From a candidate division WWE3 bacterium RIFCSPLOWO2_01_FULL_39_13 (GTDB taxonomy: Bacteria; Patescibacteriota; WWE3; 2-01-FULL-39-13): 51,843 bases of DNA. A program made the translations under genes and the position numbers. Every line of letters begins with the position of its first letter. Position 1 is the first letter of the stretch. The stretch is from assembly GCA_001772665.1 (NCBI GenBank), contig MEVH01000022.1, positions 1-51,843 on the forward strand, written 5' to 3'. Positions 1 to 8,533 of the stretch are shown in pieces. The notes beneath the pieces were generated by a model. The model saw only the letters and a list, made by a program, of their open reading frames with translations, did no database searches and had not been told where the DNA came from.

Positions 1-87
1 CAAAACCACACCAGCCAGAATTCCTATAATTACTATAACAATCAAAAGCTCAATTAATGTAAAACCTTTTTTATTTCTCGAAAACAT
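1..87 (-). CDS. Type IV pilin-like protein, N-terminal fragment (runs off the window)
   Basis: Twenty-nine codons are visible before the window edge. They read a short basic leader (MFSRNKKG) followed by FTLIELLIVIVIIGIL, the class III signal of type IV pilins and pseudopilins. By family knowledge, prepilin peptidase cuts after the Gly and methylates the Phe, and the hydrophobic helix packs into the pilus core; Glu at mature position 5 is present. The start is ATG at 87. It lies downstream of a second pilin and pilD on the same strand and is probably co-transcribed with them. Whether it is a major or minor pilin cannot be told from the fragment. Confidence 0.85.
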   Translation of the reverse strand, partial: MFSRNKKGFTLIELLIVIVIIGILAGVVL

Positions 88-170
88 AATTCTTTAACAC
101 CCCCTCAAAACCAAATCCTAAAAAATAATATAAAGCCAGACTTGCTAACCTAAACCTACTAGCACTAAAC

Positions 171-653
171 TCACATATCCAACACACAGTCATAGACTGC
201 AGGATTTCCAGTATACTCCTGCAAGTTATTTGTTTGCCCAGTATTATAATAGTACCAGCAACGCAAATAACAGGACTTGTCATCAGAACCATTGCCAGGG
301 CGTAACAATCCAAACAAAAGATTATACGAACCATAATCCCGGTAATAATAATAAGAATTTTTTGGAGTGGGATTTGTACTAAAATTGTCTTCGACATAAT
401 CTCCATTGATGTCAACAAATCCTAAATCAGCCCAGGTTTTACATTTATCAGGGGTTGATGATGCAAAACACGAAAACATTGATAGGCACAGTTTTTCTGT
501 AGTTGCCTTAAGAACAGACTCAGCAGCCTTTCTCTGTGCTTTGGCTGGGTTTAAAACCGAAAGGACTACACCTGCCAAGATTCCTATGATAACAATAACA
601 ATAAGAAGCTCAATTAAAGTAAACGAGGATTTTTGGGCAGAAGTAAATTTCAT
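171..653 (-). CDS. Type IV pilin-like protein (160 aa)
   Basis: The leader MKFTSAQKSS is followed by FTLIELLIVIVIIGILAGVV, a textbook prepilin N-terminus, so this is a pilus subunit or pseudopilin exported across the membrane and processed by the adjacent PilD. The residue before the cleavage point is Ser instead of the usual Gly. The globular part holds several Cys (near residues 43, 48, 57, 114, 118 and 157), suggesting disulphides, and a Tyr-rich YYYYRDYG stretch. The ORF can be extended six codons upstream, but the ATG at 653 gives a normal leader length. An AT-rich -10-like TAATAT sits just upstream. It has the same N-terminal pattern as the next pilin but a different body. Confidence 0.88.
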   Translation of the reverse strand: MKFTSAQKSSFTLIELLIVIVIIGILAGVVLSVLNPAKAQRKAAESVLKATTEKLCLSMFSCFASSTPDKCKTWADLGFVDINGDYVEDNFSTNPTPKNSYYYYRDYGSYNLLFGLLRPGNGSDDKSCYLRCWYYYNTGQTNNLQEYTGNPAVYDCVLDM

Positions 654-687
654 GATATATATTAAAACCAAACAAACTAAATCGATT

Positions 688-1545
688 CTAAATTAATCTT
701 AAATACAAGTCAAATAAAACTGATCCAAATAGAAATGAGACGACAAATCCAATTATCAAAAACGGCCCGAAGGGTATTTTGCTTTTAAGTTTTTTGCGAT
801 GGACGAGAACCAAAGCAACCCCGGTTACCGCGCCGGTAAAAAATGAAACAAACCACATAACAATAGAAAGCACAGAACCGAGAAACAATGCAAGGATTGC
901 CGACAGATATATATCACCCTCTCCCATTGCCTTTTTGTTCGATCCAAAATGCAAAATCGCAAAAAATAATCCCATTACAAGCGCAGAGATCAAATGCCCT
1001 TTTATAGAAACATAAAAAGAAACAAGACTAAGAAACTGAATCCCGATAGTCCCTAAGACTCCGCCGTGTGAGATCGAAACGTAATATACTAATCCGCCGA
1101 CTAAATATATTCCCGCAAGAAAATACAAATAAATATTTGGAATAACATAATATTTCAAATCAGTAAAAAATATAAGAAGCAAAGTTATCAAAAACAGAAA
1201 ATAGAAAATACCTGCAGGGATTAATTGGACAGAGAAGGATGCCATCCCCGGAAGGTTCGCCAGATAATACACCAGCCCCGCAAAAGCCAAACCCGTGGTC
1301 AATTCAACAACAGACAGCATCAAAGGAATCTTGCCATTGCAGTAACGGCACTTCCCTTTAAGACGCAGGTACGAGAAAACAGGAACAAGATCTTTTGGTT
1401 CAAGTGTATGTTTGCATAATTCACAATAAGACCTGCCTCTAAAAAACTGCTCGCCACGGTAAACCCTGTCAATAACAACATTTAAAAAAGACCCGATAAA
1501 AAGACCGAGAATAAATATCAACAAAAGAACTAACCATAGAATCAT
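688..1545 (-). CDS. pilD: Prepilin peptidase / N-methyltransferase
   Basis: A 285-residue polytopic membrane protein of the GspO/PilD (A24) family. It cleaves the leader of prepilins and N-methylates the new Phe. Visible hallmarks are the N-terminal zinc-binding pair CELC (41-44) and CRYC (66-69), the first catalytic Asp in FTDLKYYVIPN (D129), and the second in GEGD (D211), spread over about eight membrane segments. It sits between the holB-like gene and two pilins on the same strand, the expected neighbours. The ATG at 1545 is preceded by a -10-like hexamer only 6 nt away and no Shine-Dalgarno sequence. Confidence 0.93.
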   Translation of the reverse strand: MILWLVLLLIFILGLFIGSFLNVVIDRVYRGEQFFRGRSYCELCKHTLEPKDLVPVFSYLRLKGKCRYCNGKIPLMLSVVELTTGLAFAGLVYYLANLPGMASFSVQLIPAGIFYFLFLITLLLIFFTDLKYYVIPNIYLYFLAGIYLVGGLVYYVSISHGGVLGTIGIQFLSLVSFYVSIKGHLISALVMGLFFAILHFGSNKKAMGEGDIYLSAILALFLGSVLSIVMWFVSFFTGAVTGVALVLVHRKKLKSKIPFGPFLIIGFVVSFLFGSVLFDLYLRLI

Positions 1546-1551
1546 GTGTTA

Positions 1552-1557
1552 AGTATA
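1552..1557 (-). promoter_or_regulatory. -10 hexamer TATACT for pilD
   Basis: TATACT on the minus strand lies 6 nt before the pilD ATG. With normal bacterial spacing, transcription would begin at or next to the start codon, giving a leaderless mRNA. No good -35 is seen. It lies in the 14-nt gap after holB, so pilD may be transcribed separately from holB. Confidence 0.45.
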
Positions 1558-1559
1558 TC

Positions 1560-2279
1560 CTAAAGGAGATTAGGAAGATTAACCAAAAAACTTTCGATTC
1601 CCAAAAGCGGGTTTGCATAACGAGATTTAATAGACTCTTTTACATACTGCAAATACCTTATCTGACCAGCAAAAGAAACCACATTTCGAAAATCTTCGGA
1701 CTTTGATACAGACGACTCTACCATAAGATCCCGCAAAGCAAGCTCCCAGACATTAAGAATTTCACAGGCACTATTTCGGTCTTTTATCAAGTCTTTATTT
1801 TTCACTGTCCAATCTATTCTCTTGCCAATTGAAGATTTTAAAAGAGACATAAAAATATCGCGGTATGCTTTTAACTCTTTAGCGTCTATACTCACGTCAT
1901 CTTTAAGTTCGTATATTCTGCAGCGCGACCTTAATGTCTGAATCAGGCTCAAATGATGATCAACACTGAATGCTACTAAAGCATAATCAGGAAGCTCCTC
2001 GATAGATTTTAAAAGAGAGTTCTGCGCCTCGATCGTAAGATACTGGGCATCTCTCACAAGAACCATTCGAAAACCAGAATAATCGGGCTTCAGATTAATA
2101 AAAGAGATAATCCGTTTTGCTTCATTGATAGAAATGGACTTTGCCGATTCGTCAAGACCTATAGAAAAGAAATCGGAATTAGCAGATAAAGACAAATCAG
2201 AAACATATTTTTTGAAAAAAGCGAGCGCCTTTGCCTCGCGCATTGACGTGTTTCCTTTAGATACTATAATTGCCTGCAT
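1560..2279 (-). CDS. holB: DNA polymerase III delta-prime-like clamp-loader subunit
   Basis: 239 residues. The segment EAQNSLLKSIEELP (from about residue 84) followed by LIQTLRSRC (SRC at 118-120) is the sensor/SRC region typical of delta-prime and DnaX AAA+ clamp-loader proteins. No Walker A P-loop is visible at the N-terminus, in line with delta-prime being a non-hydrolysing subunit. The role would be loading the sliding clamp during replication. It is shorter than the roughly 330 residues of E. coli HolB, as is common in reduced genomes. The ATG at 2279 has a GAGG just upstream. Its 5' end overlaps the divergent pilB promoter region. Confidence 0.8.
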   Translation of the reverse strand: MQAIIVSKGNTSMREAKALAFFKKYVSDLSLSANSDFFSIGLDESAKSISINEAKRIISFINLKPDYSGFRMVLVRDAQYLTIEAQNSLLKSIEELPDYALVAFSVDHHLSLIQTLRSRCRIYELKDDVSIDAKELKAYRDIFMSLLKSSIGKRIDWTVKNKDLIKDRNSACEILNVWELALRDLMVESSVSKSEDFRNVVSFAGQIRYLQYVKESIKSRYANPLLGIESFLVNLPNLL

Positions 2280-2297
2280 TATCCTCTATGATATACT
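2243..2297 (+). promoter_or_regulatory. Divergent tandem promoters for pilBTC
   Basis: Two sigma70-like promoters overlap. The first is TTGACG (2243-2248), a 16-nt spacer, and TATAAT (2265-2270). The second is TTGCCT (2270-2275), a 16-nt spacer, and TATACT (2292-2297). They predict mRNA leaders of about 34 and 7 nt before the pilB ATG at 2311. Both lie inside or just before the 5' end of the opposite-strand holB gene. No Shine-Dalgarno sequence precedes pilB. Confidence 0.6.
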
Positions 2298-2310
2298 AAA
2301 ATTTGAAATA

Positions 2311-4098
2311 ATGACGACTAAATCTGCCCAAAAAATAGAGGAGCTTCTCCTTCAAAAGGGGCTGTTAACCCCCAACCAATATAGACAAATTCAAGATGAA
2401 CAGCTAAAAAACGGATTAAGCCCCGAAGAAATAATAAAACGCGACAAACTTGTAAACGATATTGATATAGCAAAGGCGATTTCAGAATTATCATCAATAG
2501 AATTTGTAGACCTTTCGCAAAAAATAATTCATGCACAAACAACAAAACTGATACAAGAAAGCATTGCAAGACAGTATGTATTAATGCCTTTCGAATATGA
2601 TAAAGCCTCAATAAGCATTGCAATGACAGATCCCTTCGATCTGCAAACCATAGAATTTCTTGAAAGAAGCACAGGATTAAAGGTTAAAACATATATAAGC
2701 ACTGAGGATATAATAAATACCGTAATAGAGCGGGAATACAGCAAAAGCCTTGGTAAAGACGTATCTGAGGCTATAGAACAGGCCACCGCAACTTCAACCA
2801 AAAAAATAAAAGAATCTCTCAAAAATATTGAGGAAGTCAACCAGGTAATAAAAGTCTCGCCCGTAGCGCAGATCGTAAGCGTCGTTCTTGAATATGCAGT
2901 AAAATCAGGAGCTTCTGATATCCACATAGAGCCTATGGAAGAAGGCACCAGACTAAGGTATAGAATTGACGGAGTTCTGCAGGAAAAATTTCCGCTCCCC
3001 AAGACCATACACAATTCAATAATCGCCCGAATAAAAATACTTGCCAACATGCCGATAGACGAAAGAAGAAAACCTCTTGACGGAAAATTCAAAGTAATTT
3101 TCGGAGAGACAAAAACCGATTTAAGGGTTTCTACTATGCCGACAGTATTTGGGGAGAAGGCTGTAATCAGACTTCTTAAAGATCAGAAAACCACATTCAC
3201 TCTTAACCAGCTTGGCATGTGGGGAGAAGGGCTCAAAAAAGTAGATGAGGCACTCAAACAGACCACAGGAATAATGCTGGTCACAGGTCCCACAGGTTCA
3301 GGAAAAACAGTTACGCTAGCCACATCACTCGATAAACTCAATACAATCCGGGTAAATATAATAACTCTAGAAGATCCAGTAGAAATAAGCATCTCCGGAG
3401 TAAACCAAGTGCAGATCAACCCTCAGGCAGGACTCACGTTTGCATCGGGCTTAAGATCAATCCTAAGGCAGGATCCTAATATTATAATGGTAGGAGAAAT
3501 TCGCGATGTAGAAACAGCCCGCCTGGCAATACAGGCAGCATTAACGGGTCACCTAGTTCTTGCAACACTCCATACCAACTCAGCTTCAGGGGCAATCCCG
3601 CGTTTAATTGACATGGGAGTTGAAACATTTTTGATAGCCTCAACTGTAAATGTAATTATGGCACAAAGGCTGACACGCCGAATATGCATCAACTGCATTG
3701 AATCATTTTCTCCTGAAGAAAAATTAAAAGAAGACATTAAAAACGTTCTAGGTGAAAGACTAATGAGAGCAGGTCTCGGACCATCTCCATTTGCCAAAAA
3801 CCAGTATGCTGACAAAACCGCTAAACCTGCAGAAAACTCTAATAATGAAATTAAACTTTATAGAGGAAAGGGATGTGACAGGTGCAACAATACCGGATAT
3901 AAAGGAAGAATAGGTATATACGAAGTGATGTCCGTAAATTCTGAAATTCAAAAGTTAGCCGAGAATAATGCCCCTTCTGACGAGATACAAAAAAAGGCTG
4001 TAGAAAATGGTATGATCACATTAGTTCAGGACGGCTACTTGAAGGCGTTGTGGGGAGTTACTACAATAGAAGAGGTACTGTCCGTTGCGGATGAATAA
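2311..4098 (+). CDS. pilB: Type IV pilus extension ATPase PilB (GspE family)
   Basis: 595 residues from the ATG at 2311; an ORF extending upstream to 2125 would run back through the promoter and holB and is rejected. An N-terminal GspE/MshEN-type domain is followed by the secretion ATPase core: Walker A GPTGSGKT (about residue 326), the Asp box around LEDPVE, and Walker B IMVGEIRDVETA (about 394). A tetracysteine zinc motif, CINC (about 459) and CDRC (about 522), is characteristic of PilB/GspE. It powers pilin polymerisation at the inner membrane. It is first in the pilB-pilT-pilC run, with 30 nt before pilT. Confidence 0.95.
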   Translation: MTTKSAQKIEELLLQKGLLTPNQYRQIQDEQLKNGLSPEEIIKRDKLVNDIDIAKAISELSSIEFVDLSQKIIHAQTTKLIQESIARQYVLMPFEYDKASISIAMTDPFDLQTIEFLERSTGLKVKTYISTEDIINTVIEREYSKSLGKDVSEAIEQATATSTKKIKESLKNIEEVNQVIKVSPVAQIVSVVLEYAVKSGASDIHIEPMEEGTRLRYRIDGVLQEKFPLPKTIHNSIIARIKILANMPIDERRKPLDGKFKVIFGETKTDLRVSTMPTVFGEKAVIRLLKDQKTTFTLNQLGMWGEGLKKVDEALKQTTGIMLVTGPTGSGKTVTLATSLDKLNTIRVNIITLEDPVEISISGVNQVQINPQAGLTFASGLRSILRQDPNIIMVGEIRDVETARLAIQAALTGHLVLATLHTNSASGAIPRLIDMGVETFLIASTVNVIMAQRLTRRICINCIESFSPEEKLKEDIKNVLGERLMRAGLGPSPFAKNQYADKTAKPAENSNNEIKLYRGKGCDRCNNTGYKGRIGIYEVMSVNSEIQKLAENNAPSDEIQKKAVENGMITLVQDGYLKALWGVTTIEEVLSVADE

Positions 4099-4128
4099 AA
4101 GTGCTTAGTTTAATTTGCAAACCCAAAT

Positions 4129-5232
4129 ATGGATGACAACCAGAATAAAAATTCACAGATTGATGTTGATGAAATTTTCAGGCGCGGTATAAAAGAAGGC
4201 GCATCTGACGTTCATCTAAGCAACGGACTCCCGCCGACTATCCGCGTAACAGGAGTCCTTAAGCCTTTACCCGAGTTTGGGAAGATCCACGATTTCGATA
4301 TAGAATTTTTTGTTGCTAAAGTATTAAATGAAAAACAGCTTGGAAATCTGTATCAAAACAAAGAACTGGATACTTCGTATGAACTTGGAAATAAAGAAAG
4401 ATTTAGAATGAATGTATTTTTTGACAGGGGAAAGCTGGCACTTACCGCTAGGCTTATTCCCCCGAGAATTCCGACTTTAGAAGAACTTAACCTTCCGACA
4501 ACATTATATGAATTCTGCAAGCTTCCGCATGGGTTAGTTCTTGTAACGGGACCGGCCGGAGTGGGTAAATCATCAACGCTTGCTGCAATGATTAACTGGA
4601 TAAATAACAATAAAAATAAACACATACTCACAATAGAAGATCCAATTGAGTATGCATTCACATCCAATAAATCCCTTATGAGACAAAGAGAGCTGAATGT
4701 AGACACTTTGAGCTGGGCAGGAGCACTCCGCTCAGCTTTAAGAGAAAATGTTGATGTTATACTTGTCGGAGAAATCAGGGATTTTCCTACAATGGAGCTC
4801 GCGATAACAGCAACAGAAAAGGGACACCTGGTTTTTGCCACGATACATACTTATTCTGCTGCCCAGACCCTTGACCACATAATAGGGATGGCTCCCGAGC
4901 ATCAGCAGGCTCAAATCAGGATGCAGATAGCATCGGTTTTAGAAGGAGTTGTTACACAAACTCTTATAAGAGGCGTGGATCAGAGCAAAAGATTTCCGGC
5001 TCTAGAAATTCTTCTTTTGACTAACGCAGTAAGAAATACAATTAGAGAAGGAAACACTCACTTCATAAATAACATAATTAATACAAGCTACGATATTGGT
5101 ATGAATTCTATGGAAAGATCATTAGCATCACTCGTAAGCGAAGGGAAGATAGAGCTTGACGAAGCCTTGACGCATACACTTAATCAGGATGATGTCATAA
5201 GGTACCTAAAACCAAAGAAACAAAAACAATGA
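4129..5232 (+). CDS. pilT: Type IV pilus retraction ATPase PilT
   Basis: 367 residues. The features are Walker A GPAGVGKSS, the Walker B segment VILVGEIRD, the His box ATIHTYSA, and the late AVRNTIREG segment that matches the PilT AIRNLIRE motif needed for retraction. The N-terminal GASDVHLS is the PAS-like domain motif shared with PilB. It lacks the tetracysteine module, which separates it from PilB. It hydrolyses ATP to depolymerise pili and drive twitching or DNA uptake. It overlaps pilC by four bases (ATGA), indicating translational coupling. Confidence 0.95.
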   Translation: MDDNQNKNSQIDVDEIFRRGIKEGASDVHLSNGLPPTIRVTGVLKPLPEFGKIHDFDIEFFVAKVLNEKQLGNLYQNKELDTSYELGNKERFRMNVFFDRGKLALTARLIPPRIPTLEELNLPTTLYEFCKLPHGLVLVTGPAGVGKSSTLAAMINWINNNKNKHILTIEDPIEYAFTSNKSLMRQRELNVDTLSWAGALRSALRENVDVILVGEIRDFPTMELAITATEKGHLVFATIHTYSAAQTLDHIIGMAPEHQQAQIRMQIASVLEGVVTQTLIRGVDQSKRFPALEILLLTNAVRNTIREGNTHFINNIINTSYDIGMNSMERSLASLVSEGKIELDEALTHTLNQDDVIRYLKPKKQKQ

Positions 5233-6437
5233 GGTATAAATATTCTGCCAAAACCAGAGACGGACTTCAAAACAAAACCGGAGAGATAGAGGCCACAAAT
5301 CAGAGAGTTGCCATAACAATGCTAAGAGAAAGCGGGCTGGTAATTTACTCGCTTGTTCCAATGGCTGATAATTCCGGGATTATAGGATTTTTAAACAGCA
5401 TTAGAGGTATATCGCTAAATGACAAAGTTGAATTCACCCAGCAGATCGCAAGCATGATATCGGCGGGGCTTCCTCTTCCAAAGGCTCTTGGAATACTTAC
5501 ACAACAGTCAGGCAACCCGCAAATGGGAAAAATAGTCCAGAACATCCTTTCAGATATTGAAGGAGGCAACACCCTCTCGGCAAGTCTTGAAAGGCAGGGC
5601 GAAGCTTTTTCTAGAAGCTACATCAGCCTTATCAAAGCCGGCGAAGCCTCGGGAAAACTTGACGATGTCATGAAAAGGCTGGCTCATACACTTGAAAAGC
5701 AAAGACAGTTCAGAGGTAAAGTTCAAGGCGCTTTAATTTATCCGGCAATAATTACAACAGCAATGATTCTGGTTTTTACGCTAATCGTCCTTTATGTTGT
5801 CCCGAAAATGACAGCGGTTTATGAATCATTTGATATAGACCTTCCCGCAAGCACGGTTTTTATGATAAACCTGTCAAAATTTTTAGGAACATATTGGTGG
5901 GCAGTGCTTGGCGGGACCGTGGCATTTGTTATCGGATTTAAATTTTTCTCAAGAACTGAGTTTGGGAGCTACCTGGTAAACCGCGTAACATTCAAACTGC
6001 CAATATTCGGAGCCCTCGTAAAAAACTCTGATATTGTTGAATTCACAAGAACACTCGGGCTTTTGACTAATGCTGGAGTCCCAATAATTGAAGCGCTTGA
6101 AATAGTACACAACTCTGTCAGCAGCATTATATTTAAAGATTCAATAGACAGGTTTGTTGATGATGTCAGACATGGATATCCGCTGTCTCAAACTGTTGCG
6201 AAAGAAGTTGAATTCCCAATGCTGGTTTCTCAAATGCTTTCAGTAGGCGAGGAAACCGGAACAGTAGGAGAACGCCTGAACAGCCTGTCTGCTTACTATG
6301 AAGAAGAAGTCGACAAGGTAGTAAAAAACCTTTCTACAGCAATCGAACCTGTAATAATGGTACTCCTTGGCGGAATGGTTCTCATGCTTATAATGGCAGT
6401 AATTCTTCCGATATATCAAATAACAAGCAGCTTTTAA
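5229..6437 (+). CDS. pilC: Type IV pilus inner-membrane platform protein PilC
   Basis: 402 residues with two T2SSF repeats (about 65-190 and 270-395), each with the GLPLPKAL / GVPIIEAL and VGEETG / AGEASGKLDD patterns of PilC/GspF, and three hydrophobic segments (about 170-195, 218-240 and 375-400). The N-terminal YKYSAKTRDG is typical. It anchors PilB/PilT at the membrane and guides pilin transfer. Its start overlaps the stop of pilT. It is the last gene of the pil run; a 125-bp spacer holding the gyrB promoter follows. Confidence 0.94.
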   Translation: MRYKYSAKTRDGLQNKTGEIEATNQRVAITMLRESGLVIYSLVPMADNSGIIGFLNSIRGISLNDKVEFTQQIASMISAGLPLPKALGILTQQSGNPQMGKIVQNILSDIEGGNTLSASLERQGEAFSRSYISLIKAGEASGKLDDVMKRLAHTLEKQRQFRGKVQGALIYPAIITTAMILVFTLIVLYVVPKMTAVYESFDIDLPASTVFMINLSKFLGTYWWAVLGGTVAFVIGFKFFSRTEFGSYLVNRVTFKLPIFGALVKNSDIVEFTRTLGLLTNAGVPIIEALEIVHNSVSSIIFKDSIDRFVDDVRHGYPLSQTVAKEVEFPMLVSQMLSVGEETGTVGERLNSLSAYYEEEVDKVVKNLSTAIEPVIMVLLGGMVLMLIMAVILPIYQITSSF

Positions 6438-6519
6438 ATTCGATAAACAATAATTAGTCCGCTTCTGTCTCTTAATTCCACTGATATGACGGCCTTTTTC
6501 TCTGTTTTCATCCCTGGAC

Positions 6520-6548
6520 TTGGCTGTCTGCTCCTGATACACTATAAG
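6520..6548 (+). promoter_or_regulatory. gyrB promoter
   Basis: TTGGCT (6520-6525), a 17-nt spacer and TATAAG (6543-6548). The predicted start near 6555 leaves only about 8 nt before the gyrB ATG, with no Shine-Dalgarno sequence. Confidence 0.55.
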
Positions 6549-6562
6549 GGCAAGATAACACT

Positions 6563-8530
6563 ATGGATTCAACAAAAACACCCCAAAACGACACCCATTA
6601 TGACGAGCATGATATAGAGGTCTTAGAAGGACTTGACCCAGTCAGAATCAGGCCCGGAATGTATATCGGATCAACCGACACTAAAGGCCTCCACCATATT
6701 TTAAAAGAAATAATTGACAACTCGGTAGACGAAGCGCTGGCAGGTTTTGCAAATCAGGTTGTAATAACAATAAAAGACAAAGGTACGGCAGTAGTCAGCG
6801 ACAATGGAAGAGGAATTCCAGTAGGAATAAAGAAGGAATACGGCGTTTCAGCTTTAGAGCTTGTTATGACAAAGCTCCATGCGGGCGGTAAATTCGGTGG
6901 AAAGGGCTACAAAGTAACTGGAGGCCTTCATGGAGTTGGCGCCTCGGTATCCAACGCCTTATCGTCTGAATGCAGGGTAGAAATAAGGCAGAACGGAAAG
7001 CTTTACTACCAGGAATATAGAAAAGGAAAAGTCCAATCTCCTGTAAAAGAAGACTTATTTGAAAACAGCAAATTTACGAAGGAAAATCTCGCATCAGAAG
7101 AAAGAGGAACATCCACTTACATAAAAGCAGATCCTGAGATCTTTGAAACTCTTGAGTGGGACTACAAAAATATACGCCAGCAGGTTAGAGTTTTTGCTTT
7201 TTTGACATCAAGACTGAGATTTAAACTGATTGATGAAAGATCAGGCACCATAGAATCCTTTTATTTTGAAGGAGGGGTGAAATCTTTCGTCGAAGCTTTT
7301 AACAGAGGAAAAGACCCGGTTCACGAAATACCATTTTATATACATAAAGAAGATGCGGGAATAGATGTAGAAGTAGCACTTCAGTATACCGATTCATATG
7401 TCGTAAACGAATTCAGCTTCGCAAACAACATAAGAACCCCCGAGGGCGGATCTCATCTGACAGGATTCAGATCTGCACTCACAAGATCAGTAAATGATTA
7501 TGCCAAAAAACACGATCTTTTGAAAAACAGTGATGAAAAATTATCAGGAGACGATACGCGGGAAGGATTAACCGTAGCAGTCTCAGTAAAAGTGCCATCT
7601 GCAAGACTTCAATTCGAAGGGCAGACAAAATCAAAACTTGGGACTGCCGAAGCTAGAACGGCTGTAGAAAATATAACAAAGGATGCTTTGGATGAATTTT
7701 TAGAGGAGCATCCTAAGGATGCAGAGGCCATTGCAGGAAAATGCTTCTTAGCAGCGCGCGCGCGCAAGGCCGCGCGCGCTGCCAGAGACGCCATCATCAG
7801 AAAAGGCGCTCTTGAAGGAGCAGGACTCCCTGGCAAACTCGCAGACTGTCGGACAAAAGATCCAAGCCGAGCAGAGCTCTTTATTGTCGAAGGAGACTCA
7901 GCCGGGGGCTCTGCCAAGCAAGCCCGTGACAGCGAATTTCAAGCTATTTTACCGTTATTCGGTAAAGTCCTTAATACAGAACGAGCCAGACTTGATCAGA
8001 TAGTAAAATCAGAAAAATTCAAATATCTCATACAAGCAATAGGCACAGGTATCTCAGATCTTTTTGACATTAAAAAGGCCCGCTATCACAGAATTATCAT
8101 AATGGCTGATGCTGATGTTGATGGATCTCATATACGAACTTTATACCTTACATTTATGTACAGACACATGCAGGAGCTGGTGAAGGCCGGCATGCTTTAC
8201 GCTGCGGTTCCTCCGCTATATAAGGCATCTTGGGGGAAAAATAAGAAATATCTTTTAGAAGAAGACGATCTTGAAAAATTCGAGTCTGAAATGAAAAAAG
8301 AAAGAAAACCCTATACAATCGGAAGATTCAAAGGAATAGGCGAAATGAATTACGGCGAGCTTTGGGAAACTACAATGGATCCAAAAAAGCGTACTTTAAA
8401 GCTTATTACAATAGAAGATATCGAAGAGGCAAACAATACTTTTGAAATGCTGATGGGCAAAGAAGTTGCTCCAAGAAAACATTTTATTCAAGCTAATGCT
8501 GCATATGCAGAGCTTGATTTGCAGGCTTAA
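6563..8530 (+). CDS. gyrB: DNA gyrase subunit B
   Basis: 655 residues. GHKL ATPase motifs appear in order: EIIDNSVDEA, VSDNGRGIPVG and GGLHGVGASVSNALS. The Toprim motifs EGDSAGG (about residue 443) and DADVDGSHIRTL (about 515) follow. The C-terminus is GKEVAPRKHFIQANA, the usual GyrB/ParE end. With GyrA it introduces negative supercoils using ATP. The length suits a GyrB without the long enterobacterial insertion. It heads a plus-strand run with a membrane protein, pyrophosphatase and gyrA. The conserved Ala/Arg helix is coded by an alternating CG tract forming a perfect inverted repeat (listed separately). Confidence 0.96.
   Translation: MDSTKTPQNDTHYDEHDIEVLEGLDPVRIRPGMYIGSTDTKGLHHILKEIIDNSVDEALAGFANQVVITIKDKGTAVVSDNGRGIPVGIKKEYGVSALELVMTKLHAGGKFGGKGYKVTGGLHGVGASVSNALSSECRVEIRQNGKLYYQEYRKGKVQSPVKEDLFENSKFTKENLASEERGTSTYIKADPEIFETLEWDYKNIRQQVRVFAFLTSRLRFKLIDERSGTIESFYFEGGVKSFVEAFNRGKDPVHEIPFYIHKEDAGIDVEVALQYTDSYVVNEFSFANNIRTPEGGSHLTGFRSALTRSVNDYAKKHDLLKNSDEKLSGDDTREGLTVAVSVKVPSARLQFEGQTKSKLGTAEARTAVENITKDALDEFLEEHPKDAEAIAGKCFLAARARKAARAARDAIIRKGALEGAGLPGKLADCRTKDPSRAELFIVEGDSAGGSAKQARDSEFQAILPLFGKVLNTERARLDQIVKSEKFKYLIQAIGTGISDLFDIKKARYHRIIIMADADVDGSHIRTLYLTFMYRHMQELVKAGMLYAAVPPLYKASWGKNKKYLLEEDDLEKFESEMKKERKPYTIGRFKGIGEMNYGELWETTMDPKKRTLKLITIEDIEEANNTFEMLMGKEVAPRKHFIQANAAYAELDLQA
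7751..7782 (+). repeat. 12-bp perfect inverted repeat of alternating CG inside gyrB
   Basis: GCAGCGCGCGCG (7751-7762) is matched by its exact reverse complement at 7771-7782, with an 8-nt loop. It encodes the AARARKAARAA segment, which is conserved in GyrB proteins. Neighbouring Arg codons are mostly AGA/AGG, so the run of CGC/GCG codons is out of character. Confidence 0.8.
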
Positions 8531-8533
8531 ATT

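Noticed and set aside
2125..2310. N-terminal extension of the pilB ORF
   Set aside because: It lies antisense to holB and contains both pilB promoters; the ATG at 2311 gives a normal PilB N-terminus.
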